Shown here one piece after another: positions 37,059 to 47,619 of a DNA stretch of 64,000 nt (position 1 is its first letter; each line of letters begins with the position of its first letter). Under the pieces are notes generated by a model. The model made no database searches. It worked only from the letters and a program-made list of their open reading frames with translations, and was not told the origin of the DNA. The position numbers were made by a program, and so were the translations under genes. The DNA lies in NCBI GenBank assembly GCA_958510825.1, contig OY294054.1, forward strand, positions 14,149,390 to 14,213,389, in the 5' to 3' direction. Source of the stretch: Brachypterus glaber (lineage: Eukaryota; Arthropoda; Insecta; Coleoptera; Kateretidae).

Positions 37059-37448
37059 CAGGGTTATTCAGAAACAAGGTAATTAATTTTAACCCCTTCT
37101 GCTGCATAGTATCCACGTGTAGATATTTTAATATAAAAAAAAGTTAGACACATAAAAGTTTGGGACAAAAAACTGATAAGGCCCCCCATTTCGCACACCC
37201 CTGGTTAAAATAAGTACATGAAAATAACACACGAGGATGGGCCTTATTAAGATAAATTTACGTGCAAAACTTCGTTGCTATATGTGAAAGTGTTCCTCAG
37301 TTATTAAATACCGATTTTTTTAGCCACTTTCAAAGGGGCCTAGCTCCCTTACGACGTATTTTTGGATATATGTTTATAGGACTTTTTTCATATTTTTCTT
37401 TGTAGAATCGCCCCTTAAAATTAATGAGCTCATTTCTGAATTACCCTG
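37059..37448. mobile_element. 390-bp CAGGG-ended element, TA target duplication
   Basis: Ends CAGGGTTATTCAGAAACAAG and TTCTGAATTACCCTG, with TA outside both (37057-37058 and 37449-37450). It contains one right arm of the 22.05-23.22 kb type (TTTGGGACAAAAAACTGATA, TTTCGCACACCCCTGGTTAA, AGCTCCCTTACGACG) and is therefore a deletion derivative. Confidence 0.85.
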
Positions 37449-39105
37449 TATAATACAGTTATTTTCTTCAGCAAGAAAACAGCCTAACCTACTTTGCACT
37501 TGTCTGGTTTTGTGTCCTTGCGTAAGGGCTAGAAAAGTATAATAAGGTAGTTTTGAATTTTCCTATATCGCCAAAAAACGTCCTGGAAAAAATATTCTTG
37601 ATACAAATATGTTTCATGAAAAACCAAGTAACTTGCAAAGAAATTCTGCGTATATTAAAAGTTTTTTTATATTAAGAAAACTTAAATTAAGGATATTTTT
37701 CTTTGTGTGTAGGAAGAAAAAATATAACTAGCACATGACTTTTTGCTTAAGGGGTTGTCCTGATTTTTGGTATCAAAAATCGTTTTTTTTTTGTTGTTGT
37801 TGCTTTTTAATACTTATTTGTAGAATAAGCTCCCAAAATATTTTGATGAAATTCGTCTTTTTTAAAAAGTTATACATATACACTTTAACACATACATATA
37901 TTTTAATACATAAAATAAACTTTAAAAGCGTTTTCCTCAAAATGCAATATTTGGGCAATTTGTCGAAAATCATGTTGGCGAGTTAGCTCTCGTACATTTT
38001 TTTTTCAAACGCTTAATATTTATATTTTATCCCCGTTTTTATCGGTTTTTGGCCAGAAAATGGCATTTTTTTGTTTTTTTTTTCACTAAAATACGCGTGG
38101 ATTTTTTTTTAGGTTTTTATTTTTCAGGCTAATGGTGGCGGAGCTATAGCTGGAACCGTTTGCCATCAATTTTGAGGTGTCAACTTCAGCGCCTGCTGCA
38201 TATTTATTTTTGACGGAAAAAAAACAACCCCTTAAATTTTAAAATGCTTATTTTATTTTCAGTTACCGAAATAATTTTCTGTAAAGCAGTTTCAGAGATA
38301 TTTAAACTACGGAACCCTAGAAAAATGGTTTTATTAAAGTTTGCTTTATTTGTTTTATCTTATATTTTCCGAATTAAATCATGAAACATTTGACAAATAA
38401 ATATTTGAACTTTGCTCGTAAACTTTTTAACTATTTAATTAGTACCCGGCAACCAGAAAAAGTCAATATCTGAGCTAAAAATACTTTATCACTTTCTTTA
38501 ACACGTTAGTATGGTTTATTTTTATTTTCTCCTGGGTTTTGACCCCGAGACTCCGAGAAAGAAGTTAAATAAATAGGTGAAATTGAACCATTTCCCTAAA
38601 AAACAACATTTTTACTTTTTGCGTTTCATAATAAAGTAATTAAAACACTGAAATAGCTTTTATAATGAGTTCTACGGGGGTATTGATGGCAATTTATTTA
38701 TGTATTTATTTATTTTATTTATCTTGCCCTCTAAGCAGTTATAAAACTGGTATCAAGGCATTTTAACCTGTTATTTAGGAATATATTACCTTGCATCTCT
38801 TTTTTTTCGATCGACTTCAAATTTTTAAGAAAAATCAGTCTTGGTAAGGAAATGACGCCTATTAAATAAAACAACAACAGAAAAATAAGAAAGTTATGGG
38901 GCTAAACATTTTAAAAAATCGAAAATACTGAAAGAAAATCTCCGATCAACACCAAATTAAATTAAACATTCCCCCAAAAATAAAAAACAGAAAAAATAGA
39001 AGTGTGGTCAACATCATTTTTTCAGTAAAAAATACTTTAATCAAAAGGATCAGTTTGGACTTTTTTATTTTAATTTACTTTAACTTTAAACATCACCAGG
39101 AAAAA

Positions 39106-39370
39106 TACACTGCCCAGTAAAAGAGCTTTCCCATTTTTCACATCCATCCGCGCGTAAAATGTTTTTTTTTATTATCAGATTCACTTTTAGCAAACTTAAA
39201 AATATACAAATTTTCACGAAAAGTACCCCCACCTCCTAGGGGGTGTAGTTAGAATTTTTTTATTATCAGATTCACTTTCAGCAACCTGAAAAGCCCCAAT
39301 ATATCAGTTTTCACGGAAACTGCCCCCGCCCATTTGGGGGTGGAGCTAGATTTTTTTTATAATCAGTTAT
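39106..39370 (-). mobile_element. Minisatellite-bearing repeat family, truncated copy
   Basis: ACACTGCCCAGTAAAAGAGC and TTTCCCATTTTTCACATCC, then two units with TTATCAGATTCACTTTCAGC and CCTAGGGGGTG or CATTTGGGGGTGGAG. Broken off after about 265 bp. Confidence 0.75.
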
Positions 39371-40736
39371 AAACTGTTTTATGTGTGACCAAACATTAAA
39401 TATAGTTTAACCGATAAAAATCAAATCTTTTTTTTATTTTGGAAGAGAAAAGGCATCCCTCCTGTCAGAAACAATTGACTATCAGATATATTAGGGAACG
39501 CTTTTCAAGAGAGAACCAAGCAACATTTTCATATTTTAAGAAAAACAATTTTTTGAAATGATTACCAAAACAGTTTTCAACGTCTATAATAATTTTTAAC
39601 AAAATGGCACTTGGTTTATTTTTACATCGAATACCTGGGTGAAGTTACATAATGTAATGTCACGGCTTTATCTCTTTAGAACAAAAGAAGTTATAAGAAA
39701 ACAAAGTATTTTCCATAATCATTTCTTATCAATAGAATCTATAGAAAACTTAGTTTAATATTATTTGATACACGGTTTTAAAGCTACCAAAAGAATCCGG
39801 CAAACAATTATACTTGAATTTAAAATCTACTACGCACACGTTTACACTGAATTCGCTTTAATCGGAGCGTTTTTTGTTGGTGTTCTGTGTTTTTTTAACT
39901 TACCTCCCCCTTTTGTCGTAGGTTTACTACCGTGTGTCAGACTATAACGGGTAAAATTATTTATATGTATTTTTTTACAGGGAACAGTTATTTTACATCA
40001 AAAAAGGAAATGTGCTACCAACGTAATTTTTTTAGGAAAAATTGTCTTCGTTAATCATACCAAATATTGAAAAAAAAAGTATTTGAAAACAAAAAAGTTT
40101 TAGAAGGCGCCACTTAAAAATTAGAAATAACCCAATAAAATTTAATTAAGTTTAAGCTACTTGCAACTGAATGCGTATTATTAAATATCTTCACAGCTTG
40201 TTTTTGGCAATCCTCTCTCTGTATGAATATAATATAAATACTAAAAATATAAAACTTTTCCCCCTTTTTATCTTAATGTCTCTTTTTACGTGAGATGTAA
40301 CAAATAGTCGTGTCGTATTGTGTGTCCTATCATCTAATCTCGTCTTTTGACTATTTTCCTCTATAAGATTTTCGTTTCACATTTCCAATACGCTTTTTCT
40401 CGCCAGGACGGATTTAAAAGAAGGGCGATAGAGCACAAAACTTTTATTTGTAAATTTTTAAAGATTTGAAAGAAACTACACCCAAAGTAGTGTTATATAA
40501 CCTGGTGACCCTAAATCTGAGTAATATAGTCCAAGGACTGGTAAACATTTTCAACAAGGTATTTTTCCCCGGCTGAATTTTACATATTGAAATAAATAAT
40601 TACACAACTCTACAAAATAAAATAATTTTAATGTGGGTTCTGTCAACGGATTTGAATCTACCTAATGCCTAGTTACTAGCCTGATAACTAAAAGTTTTCT
40701 ACTACACACTGTTTTTGAGATAATTGATTCCAAACT

Positions 40737-41152
40737 TATTAGAATAGACAAATTAATCAGAATTTTCAATGATTACACAATATGTTTGAGAATGGATATC
40801 CCGGGGTTTTTGAGGTTGCAGAAACCGAATTCCATATTAGAAACTTGAAATTAAAAATGGCGGATTCAATATGGCGTCGAAATTTTAAAAAGTTCGTACT
40901 TTTTACCGAAAATTAGTGATCAAGTATTTTGAGGCGATATGGCATTTTCTTAATGATTTCAGCGAACTCAAAAATACTTAATCACTACTTTTTGGCAAAA
41001 CATATTTAAATTTTTAAAAATTTCGACGCCATGTTGGATCCGTCATTATAAATTTTTAATATAGTCCAATTTCAGCAACCTCAAAAATCTTTGGAAACTC
41101 AAATAATGTGTAATTTGTCGAAATTCCAAACGAATTTGTCTATTTTAACAAT
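40737..41152. repeat. Inner palindrome P1
   Basis: TAGAATAGACAAATT pairs with AATTTGTCTATTTTAAC. Inward, GGTTTTTGAGGTTGCAGAAA pairs with TTTCAGCAACCTCAAAAATC, and GGATTCAATATGGCGTCGAA with TTCGACGCCATGTTGGATCC. The imperfect match suggests age. Confidence 0.8.
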
Positions 41153-41159
41153 AGTCCAA

Positions 41160-41414
41160 GAGCTGGCGTCGAAAATGTGCAAGAGTTTTCTGAAGGTTAA
41201 TATTTTCAGATTAGGTTACATTTTTGTGATGGAAAGTTACTGTAGAGTCAGCACTTCCGGTACCGGGACAACTGGCGCTGGGACCTTTGCGAACGTCCCA
41301 GCGCCAGGTGTCCCGGAAGTGCTGACTCTACAGTAACTTTCCATCACTAAAATGTAACCTAATCTGAAAATATTAGCCTTCAGAAAACTCTTTCCCCTTT
41401 TTGGACGCCAGCTC
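41160..41414. repeat. Inner palindrome P2 (255 bp)
   Basis: GAGCTGGCGTCGAAAATGTG to a TTCCAAA-like outer end. AAAGTTACTGTAGAGTCAGC, then ACTTCCGGTACCGGGACAAC, then TGGCGCTGGGAC face GTCCCAGCGCCAGGTGTCCC, then GGAAGTGCTGACTCTACAGT. Almost perfect over about 115 bp per arm, with a loop of about 14 bp. Confidence 0.9.
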
Positions 41415-41429
41415 TCCGACTAGTCCAAA

Positions 41430-41688
41430 AGCTGGCGTCGAAAATTTGCAAGAGTTTTCTAAAGGCTAATATTTTCATATTAGGTTACATTTTAGTGATG
41501 GAAAGTTACTGTAGAGTCAGCACTTCCGGTACCGGGACACCTGGCGCTGGGACCTTTGCAAGCGACCCAGCGCCAGGTGTCCCGGTACCGGAAGTGCTGA
41601 CTCTACAGTAACTTTCCATCACTAAAATGTAACCTAATCTGAAAATATTAGCCTTCAGAAAACTTTCGCAAATTTTCGACGCCAGCTC
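41430..41688. repeat. Inner palindrome P3 (259 bp), tandem copy of P2
   Basis: Same sequence as P2 with a few changes. The CCGGTACCGG block is complete on both arms (in P2 the right arm lacks it), and AGCGACCCAGCG replaces ACGTCCCAGCG. Separated from P2 by CTCCGACTAGTCCAAAA-type spacer. Confidence 0.9.
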
Positions 41689-42301
41689 TCCGACTACAAG
41701 TTTGGGATCAATTATTTCGAAAATGGTGTGTTGTTGAAAACTTTTATTGTCCAGTAAAAAGACATTAGGTAGAGTCAGAATCCGTTGACAGAAGCCATAT
41801 ATCTTCCCAGCAGCAGACCTGTGTTATCGAAATTAAAATTTTGTTTTTAAACTCATAACAGTGTTTAAAAACAAAATATTAATTTTGACAAAAATTAAAG
41901 TTATCCACTGGATAATATCCAGTTTGCTGACAAAGCCGTCAAATGTGTTAAAGTACATTTTAATTAAGCTATTTCCAAACTACCAGGTAGTGGATTCGGT
42001 CCCTTTGGAAGCCCAAAAAGTGTCGAATTACCTTTATTTAGCTTAGTCATACACATTACATTTATTACATTCAAATCAAGCTATTTTTTAACATTTTACC
42101 GTTATTCTGCAGACAAAAGTAAAAAAACATCTGTCAAAATTTTTTTTTAAGAATATTCAAGTATGGGAGAGTTTGAAACCATAACAAAAGCTTGGCAGTG
42201 GAAGTGTACAGTGCCATCAACTTACAGGACTAAATATCCCAAAATTAAAGCATGTATAGTAATTATAGCATAGTATTTTAGTGTCAGCCCTGTTATCACC
42301 A

Positions 42302-42361
42302 AAGCTCATATCAACTTTCAAGCGACTGTATGGTTTGCTATGGTTTTTGTTGATATGAGCC
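42302..42361. repeat. 60-bp inverted repeat
   Basis: AAAGCTCATATCAACTTTC faces TTTTGTTGATATGAGCCC, with about 25 bp between. Probably a short MITE or hairpin. Confidence 0.55.
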
Positions 42362-42615
42362 CATTCAAATTAGATAATAATTAACAAATTGTTACATCAA
42401 ATTTAACAATTTGAATGGAACAATACAGTGTGTTTAACAATGGATCTCTGTTCAGCTATGCCTTTTTTAAAATTGATATTGGAAATAATTAACATTTTGT
42501 TTACCTTATTATACTCCTCGCAGCTTTGGAGCACAGGAGTATTATACGTTTACTTCGGAACCAAAAAATAATAGTTTTTTTGTCCATTATCTAAAAAAAT
42601 TGTATCAAACTCGTT

Positions 42616-42800
42616 ATACAGGGTGATTCAGAAATATGGTACAAAATTTTAAAAAGTTCATATAAAGGTTGGTCCGAAAATGAGCCCTAAGTGAGTTACG
42701 ACCATTCTAAGGATACACCTAAAAGTAGTTTTCATTTAATATCTCTGGAACCCGATGAACCCCAGTAAACAATTTTTGCATATGCTTTAACATTGATACA
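42616..42800 (+). mobile_element. Left arm of a CAGGG-ended fold-back element
   Basis: TACAGGGTGATTCAGAAATA, TCATATAAAGGTTGGTCCGA, GAGTTACGACCATTCTAAGG and ATCTCTGGAACCCGATGAAC match the 3204-3520 arm block by block. No right arm is visible. Confidence 0.7.
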
Positions 42801-43346
42801 TTTTTTAGCATTTGTTATTCAATATAACTTATTTATAAAAGGTTGGTGAGAAAAAGCCTCAAAAGCCTATTATTCGCAATATTTTTTTACACCACAATTA
42901 ACGCAAAGTTCACTATGCGCTGCATCTCAAAACCTGTGTCTGATGGAAAACATCTATAAGCAAATTTGAAATCATACGTTTAAAATTAGTTAAAAACGGC
43001 TATTATCTGCAAATTTTCTGTGTCCCTGTGTTATTCATACTTATCAAAAATAAACTTAACCCTTATAAATTATGTATACTTTATGAAGAACTCATATAAC
43101 AAAATTACGTTTATCCAATTTGTTGGTTTAAATAATTTTATCATAATATAACAACCAAAAAGTTAAAACTTGGGGTAAAAAGTTCAAAACATTAGCCTTA
43201 ACTCGGTTAAACAGTGACCAAGAAAAATCGATATTTAAAACATGCTAAGCATAAATTCATAATAAAAGGCAATTCTCATCGATTTATTCAAAATTCCTAA
43301 ACTGTTTATATCCCGAGACTACACACAAAATGATATCTTAATCCAA

Positions 43347-43349
<3 letters not shown>

Positions 43350-43405
<56 letters not shown>
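43350..43405. repeat. (AT)n microsatellite
   Basis: About 27 perfect TA units. Confidence 0.95.
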
Positions 43406-43407
<2 letters not shown>

Positions 43408-43491
43408 ACATATTTTGATCCATTAAAGAAACGTTAAAATTTAGTCTTATATTTTAAAATAATATAGTTTGTTTTTTTAACATCATATATA

Positions 43492-44140
43492 CAGTGCGGT
43501 CCAAATGTCACATTTTTAAATTTTTTAAAAATGTTTTTTATGATTTTGATTTTTTCAATTTTTTGTGCTAAAACATTCGATTTTTTAAGTTTTTTTTTTA
43601 TAAATTTTTATTTATGTCAACTAAAATTAGTTTAAAAGTATAATTAATATTGTTTTATGATGAAATTAGGCATTTTTAAAAAATTATTTGTTTTTTTTAG
43701 AGGAATTTTGACATTAATACCCATTTTCAACCCCATTTAAATTTAAAAATATGGAGTTAAATAGAGAATTTTATAAGCTTTAAAATGATGTATTACACGA
43801 CTCCCCTTTCCATTTAAAAAAATGAGCCCCCATGCCCCCCTGCCCACATTTTAATAATAATACTTAATTATAATACTTTATTAATTCAATAGATCTTTAC
43901 AGATATAGGACAATATGATATACCTATGCAATGTACAATATTTAAAGAATTAAAAAAAAAATTATAGATAATTACTAAAATTAAACATTTTAAATTCTTC
44001 AGTTGAGTAAAAGGCTAAAAGTATTAAATATATGCTAAAAGATAGTTTAAGTTGTCTTATTTAAAAGTTCAAAATTTGAAGTCGATATCTCAACTGGTTC
44101 AAAAGTTAAGAGGGGGGGGGGTGACTTTTGGACCGCTCTG
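43492..44140. mobile_element. 649-bp element with CAG(T/A)GCGGTCC ends, TA target duplication
   Basis: Left CAGTGCGGTCCAAATGTCAC, right GTGACTTTTGGACCGCTCTG. TA is outside both (43490-43491 and 44141-44142). The middle is A/T-run rich. A partial relative of the right end is at about 45045-45112 (GTTCAAAAGTTAAAGGGGTG). Confidence 0.8.
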
Positions 44141-44413
44141 TATGTATATTCTTTAGGGTGCCCAGGACCTACGAATCCGGTTTTTTAAAAAGAATATCAT
44201 GTGAAGGATTTTTATTTAACATAAATAAAATAAAAACTTTGATATTGGACGTTTATGGAACAAAGAAGTGTTTCTGGATAATAAAGGAATATTCTCAATT
44301 TTTATGCCCCTCTGCAAAGCTAAAACGGATTGTTTATAGGATAAAAATGCTAAAAATTGACAGATGCGGCTAATAAAGGCTAGAAAAAAATGCACCCCTA
44401 GGGATACAAAATA

Positions 44414-44736
44414 TATTAGTTATTAGTTATTAGTTATTAGTTATTAGTTATTAGTTATTAGTTATTAGTTATTAGTTATTAGTTATTAGTTATTAGTTAT
44501 TAGTTATTAGTTATTAGTTATTAGTTATTAGTTATTAGTTATTAGTTATTAGTTATTAGTTATTAGTTATTAGTTATTAGTTATTAGTTATTAGTTATTA
44601 GTTATTAGTTATTAGTTATTAGTTATTAGTTATTAGTTATTAGTTATTAGTTATTAGTTATTAGTTATTAGTTATTAGTTATTAGTTATTAGTTATTAGT
44701 TATTAGTTATTAGTTATTAGTTATTAGTTATTAGTT
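44414..44736 (+). repeat. 7-bp satellite (TTATTAG)n, about 46 units
   Basis: Perfect head-to-tail 7-mers with almost no variation over about 320 bp, then a 47-bp hairpin copy within 26 bp. The homogeneity implies recent expansion. It is not the insect telomere unit TTAGG. Confidence 0.95.
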
Positions 44737-44761
44737 TATTTGTTGAAAATTCTACATAAGC

Positions 44762-44808
44762 ATGGAGAGCCCCAAATAAGCTTTTGGCTTGTGCTAGGAG
44801 CTCTCCAT
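44762..44808. repeat. 47-bp hairpin, second copy
   Basis: ATGGAGAGCCCCAAATAAGC to AGCTCTCCAT; reverse complement of 19425-19471 with one or two differences. Confidence 0.85.
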
Positions 44809-45512
44809 TAATTTTGAAACAAAAAATACAGTTCCAAATTTGACATCATCACATAAAAATTCCTTCCTTCGCAGTTCACCTCCATTTCCAAACATTCTCG
44901 TCTTTTCTATATTTGCTCACAGCCCTCATACCAAATATAATATTGCTTCTTACTTTAAATTTTCATTAAAAAAATATTTAGAAAATTGACATGACATTTT
45001 ATGACAGTAGTTTTTAAAAAATTATTTGGGTTATTTTATTTATTAATTTCAAGTTGATATCTTAAGCCGTTCAAAAGTTAAAGGGGTGGGCAGACTTTTG
45101 ACACGCTGTGTATGGATTTAGCTGGGAGAAAATAACGCGTTGGAAACATTCGCCAGCTTTTAGTCTATTACACAAATAATTTTAGGAAAATAAACCTGTT
45201 ACTATTTAAAATAATAATAATTATTGGATTATAATTATTAATAAATAACGATAATTAAACAAGCAAACTTGTCGTTAATAATATATTTCGTAGTACGAAA
45301 TTCGCAGTGCTGTGTTATGTACATATATAACCGTAATGAACCTTAATAGCAGATTTATTACTTATATATTATCGATAAAATTAATAATATACACGGAGAA
45401 ATATTTTAACTGATAAATGATAAGCATACAGGTGCTAAAAAACTGTAATTTTAAAATCTTTGCAGATTCATATTTTATATTTTAAATAAAGCATTTTTAT
45501 TAAACAAAAATA

Positions 45513-45552
45513 ACAATAACTTATCAATGGACACCACACTAACAGTAAATTG
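45513..45552 (+). pseudogene. 40-nt fragment of exon C, 1.28 kb upstream
   Basis: The stretch around ATCAATGGACACCACACTAA matches exon C at 46793-46832, with 34 of 40 bases identical by my alignment (45511-45550 against 46791-46830). The acceptor and first codons of exon C are not conserved in front of it, and a TAG follows about 10 bases later. It looks like a scrap of an older partial duplication. Confidence 0.6.
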
Positions 45553-46390
45553 CAGTTATTAGATTCATAACATAGATCTAAGCAAGTGAAAACTCGAATA
45601 TGGATAATTATAAACGTAAAGAATCTGATTTCAGCGAAAAAAAAAACTGTTTTCAGTTTGTCTCTCCGGAAAAAATTTCCACCGCGAAAAATCGCAAACG
45701 CTTTGATATAAAGACTTCAAATTTGGAACATAGGTTCCTTATCTTTATTTCTCGGATGGGATTAGTTTTGGTTATAATCGGGGTAAGGCTAGGAGCTATA
45801 ACACGGTTCGCTCCTGGAGTTCACGACAGTTGTTGATATTATATTTATTTACGATGTATATAACAATTTAAGTCCAAAAATTAAATAATCTACATATTTT
45901 TTAAAATCCAAAACTAACCAATAGACGAATACTCTATTTAATTTGGTAAAGCAGTTTACAATACCTCATATGCTAAAGATATCTAAAAATCTATGTTTGT
46001 CACGGTACGTTTTTGACAGCATGGGTAAGTTTATAGAAATTTCTAAGCCATGTGATGAACAACCAGGACTGTTTAATATGAAAAGACTCTATTTGTGCCT
46101 CTTAAAATTAAAAAAAATAAAATGACTTGTCAAAAGTTTAAAAATAATAGTTGCATTGAACATTGTACCAAAATTTATAATAATTGCTTTTTTAAGGACT
46201 AGATTCTTTTCATATATTTTTTACTGAATGTTTTAAGATATTTATTAAGATATTTTTAAGGGTTTTGTTTCAATTTCGTTTGAGTTTTTATTATATAAAA
46301 AAATAAATATATATTAAAATATAAATATAATAGTTTAATAGTATATGATACCTATTAAACCGTTAATTTTTATATTCGGGTCTCCCAGGC

Positions 46391-46661
46391 CCGGGGTCAA
46401 CGAACTAATAACTCTTTCTTCTAGAATACGCATACCGTTAAAATAAAGTATCGCCAACATCTCGGTTTGTTTGTAAACTAATAGTATTTATATTCAGGCC
46501 TGAACAATAACAGTTACCAGTAACTGGTATTGTTGTCTCTGTTAAAACAAAGATGTGCGAGTAAGACAGACGAATGTTTATGTTGCCTACATTTTTGTCA
46601 GTTTTAATGAATGACATGGCTATTCTAGAGAGAAGAGTTATTAGTTCGTTGGCCGGGGTAT
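46391..46661. mobile_element. 271-bp MITE close to exon C
   Basis: CCCGGGGTCAACGAACTAAT, then AACTCTTTCTTCTAGAATA, pairs with TATTCTAGAGAGAAGAGTTA, then TTAGTTCGTTGGCCGGGG. A short inner palindrome (GTTACCAGTAACTGG) lies in the middle. It ends 103 bp before exon C and so lies in the region where the branch point is expected. Confidence 0.8.
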
Positions 46662-46764
46662 ATAAATGTGTATATTTTTTAGGGTATGCAACCTAGGGTT
46701 AAAAAAATTTGTTACATCTTAAACAAGTTATAACCTTTTAAATAACTTCTCATTTTCATTTCAG

Positions 46765-47094
46765 GATGTGGTGTTTTTCACTGATTACGGTTACAATAAC
46801 TCGTCAATGGACGCAACACTAACAGTGAATTATTCAACAGACCCGGAGCACTGTTTAATAATAAAGGGTCTATTAAGTGACAGCTCGGATATGGAAACAT
46901 GCAATTATACATACAGTCTGCATGCTGAACACAACAACACACAGTTATTCTTAAACAGTGTAGGAGATTTGTACTGGAACGCAAATGGCTACGGGACCGA
47001 ACACTACACTAAGTACAAGCGATCATATTTGCCTTTAAGCGCTGCTGAAACTTTCGGGAAAGTCAACTTTACTGAAAATGTGATAGAATTAAAG
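46765..47094 (+). CDS. apolpp: Apolipophorin-like exon C (110 codons)
   Basis: Largest exon. The acceptor is a pyrimidine tract ending TTTCAG and the donor is GTTTGT at 47095, a weaker match than the other donors; both are phase 0. It begins DVVFFTDYGYNN and ends with KYKRSYLPLSAAETFGK followed by VNFTENVIELK. The YKRSYLPL segment followed by a short hydrophobic strand is characteristic of insect apolipophorins. It has two cysteines (in PEHCLI and METCNY), 22 codons apart, which may pair. It also has at least five sequons, including overlapping NNS and NSS. Reading on past the donor adds 13 residues before a stop. The 3' 84 nt of this exon are repeated downstream, and a 40-nt piece of it recurs at 45513. 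Confidence 0.9.
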
Positions 47095-47212
47095 GTTTGT
47101 ATTCCACCTAGAGTGGCTTTATTTGAAAATTAGTACACAAAAAAATCATTAAAGGATATGCTCCTGAGAGTGTTTCAAAAAATATTTTTGTTGCTTTAAT
47201 TGAAAATAACCG

Positions 47213-47420
47213 AAGTACAAGCGATCATATTTGCCTTTAACTGCTGAAACTTTAGTGAAAGTCAACTTTACTGGAAATGTAATAGAATTAAAGATTCGTA
47301 TGTCACTTAGAGTGGTTCTTTTTGAAAATCAGTTCACAAAAAAATAATTAAAGGATTCTACATATGTTCATGCGAGTGGTTTGGACCAAACGAAATACTT
47401 TTGTTTTTGCTTTGACATTT
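47213..47420 (+). pseudogene. Tandem duplicate 1 of exon C 3' end plus intron start
   Basis: Starting at AAGTACAAGCGATCATATTT this segment repeats 47011 onward with an offset of about 202 bp. It covers the last 84 nt of exon C and roughly 115 nt of following intron. The codons stay open (KYKRSYLPL then TAETLVKVNFTGNVIELK), with a 3-nt deletion relative to the exon. The donor has changed from AAAG|GT to AAAG|AT, so it should not splice there. It is a decayed partial exon duplication, probably not expressed. Confidence 0.8.
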
Positions 47421-47428
47421 GCTATTAA

Positions 47429-47616
47429 GGGAACGTTCAAGTATAACGTAACGCAAAAGGTACCAAAATTCATACACTTTATACCTCGGTTCTCGGGTTA
47501 TTCAAGGCTGTAGAGATTTCATACTCAATCTCTATAATCTATAATAACGCGAGAACCGGGGTATGAAGTGTATGAATTTTGGTACAATTTGCGTTACGTA
47601 ATACGTGAACGTTCCC
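47429..47616. mobile_element. GGGAACG fold-back MITE with TAA target duplication
   Basis: Terminal inverted repeats begin GGGAACGTTCAAGTATAACG and end CGTTACGTAATACGTGAACG then TTCCC. The inner part is also palindromic, with CCTCGGTTCTCGGG facing CGAGAACCGGGG. TAA flanks both sides (47426-47428 and 47617-47619). A 3-bp T-A-rich target duplication with GGG-ended repeats suggests PIF/Harbinger-type mobilisation. It sits between the second and third copies of the exon C end. Confidence 0.85.
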
Positions 47617-47619
47617 TAA

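Larger units (their letters stand above)
40636..41796. mobile_element. Outer arms of a nested palindrome block
   Basis: GGTTCTGTCAACGGATTTGA, CTACCTAATG, AAAAGTTTTCTAC and GATAATTGATTCCAAACTT at 40636-40735 pair with AAGTTTGGGATCAATTATTT, GAAAACTTTT, CATTAGGTAGAGTCAGAATC and CGTTGACAGAAGCC at 41697-41796. Three further palindromes lie inside, head to tail. No coding sequence; the 41091-41336 open frame runs across two of them. Confidence 0.8.
28513..46764 (+). other. Intron B-C (18.25 kb), packed with repeats
   Basis: Bounded by GTATGT and by a T/C-rich tract ending TTTCAG. It holds inverted-repeat MITEs, a SINE at 34.4 kb, copies of a minisatellite-bearing family (31.4, 35.2 and 39.1 kb), nested palindromes at 40.6-41.8 kb, an AT microsatellite and a 7-bp satellite. 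Stretches not listed separately (about 29.6-31.3, 32.1-33.0, 34.7-35.1, 35.3-36.3, 37.5-39.1, 39.4-40.6, 41.8-42.6, 45.1-45.5 and 45.6-46.3 kb) are AT-rich, with homopolymer runs and no gene that I recognise. A small missed exon in phase 0 cannot be excluded. Confidence 0.7.

Noticed and set aside
41091..41336. 81-codon open frame ending near the P2 palindrome
   Set aside because: Runs from one palindrome into another; sequence mirrors itself, so it is a by-product.
44414..44736. Telomeric repeat
   Set aside because: The unit is 7 bp (TTATTAG), not TTAGG, and is interstitial inside an intron.
45600..45836. 78-codon open frame
   Set aside because: Overlaps a degenerate TCTCTCCGG...GACTTCAAATTTGG repeat seen also at 61.4 and 31.4 kb; not gene-like.
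47095..47133. Reading exon C through to the stop at 47131-47133 as a gene end
   Set aside because: The GTTTGT donor, the duplicated copies breaking similarity after it, and the continuing family match in exons D and E favour splicing.
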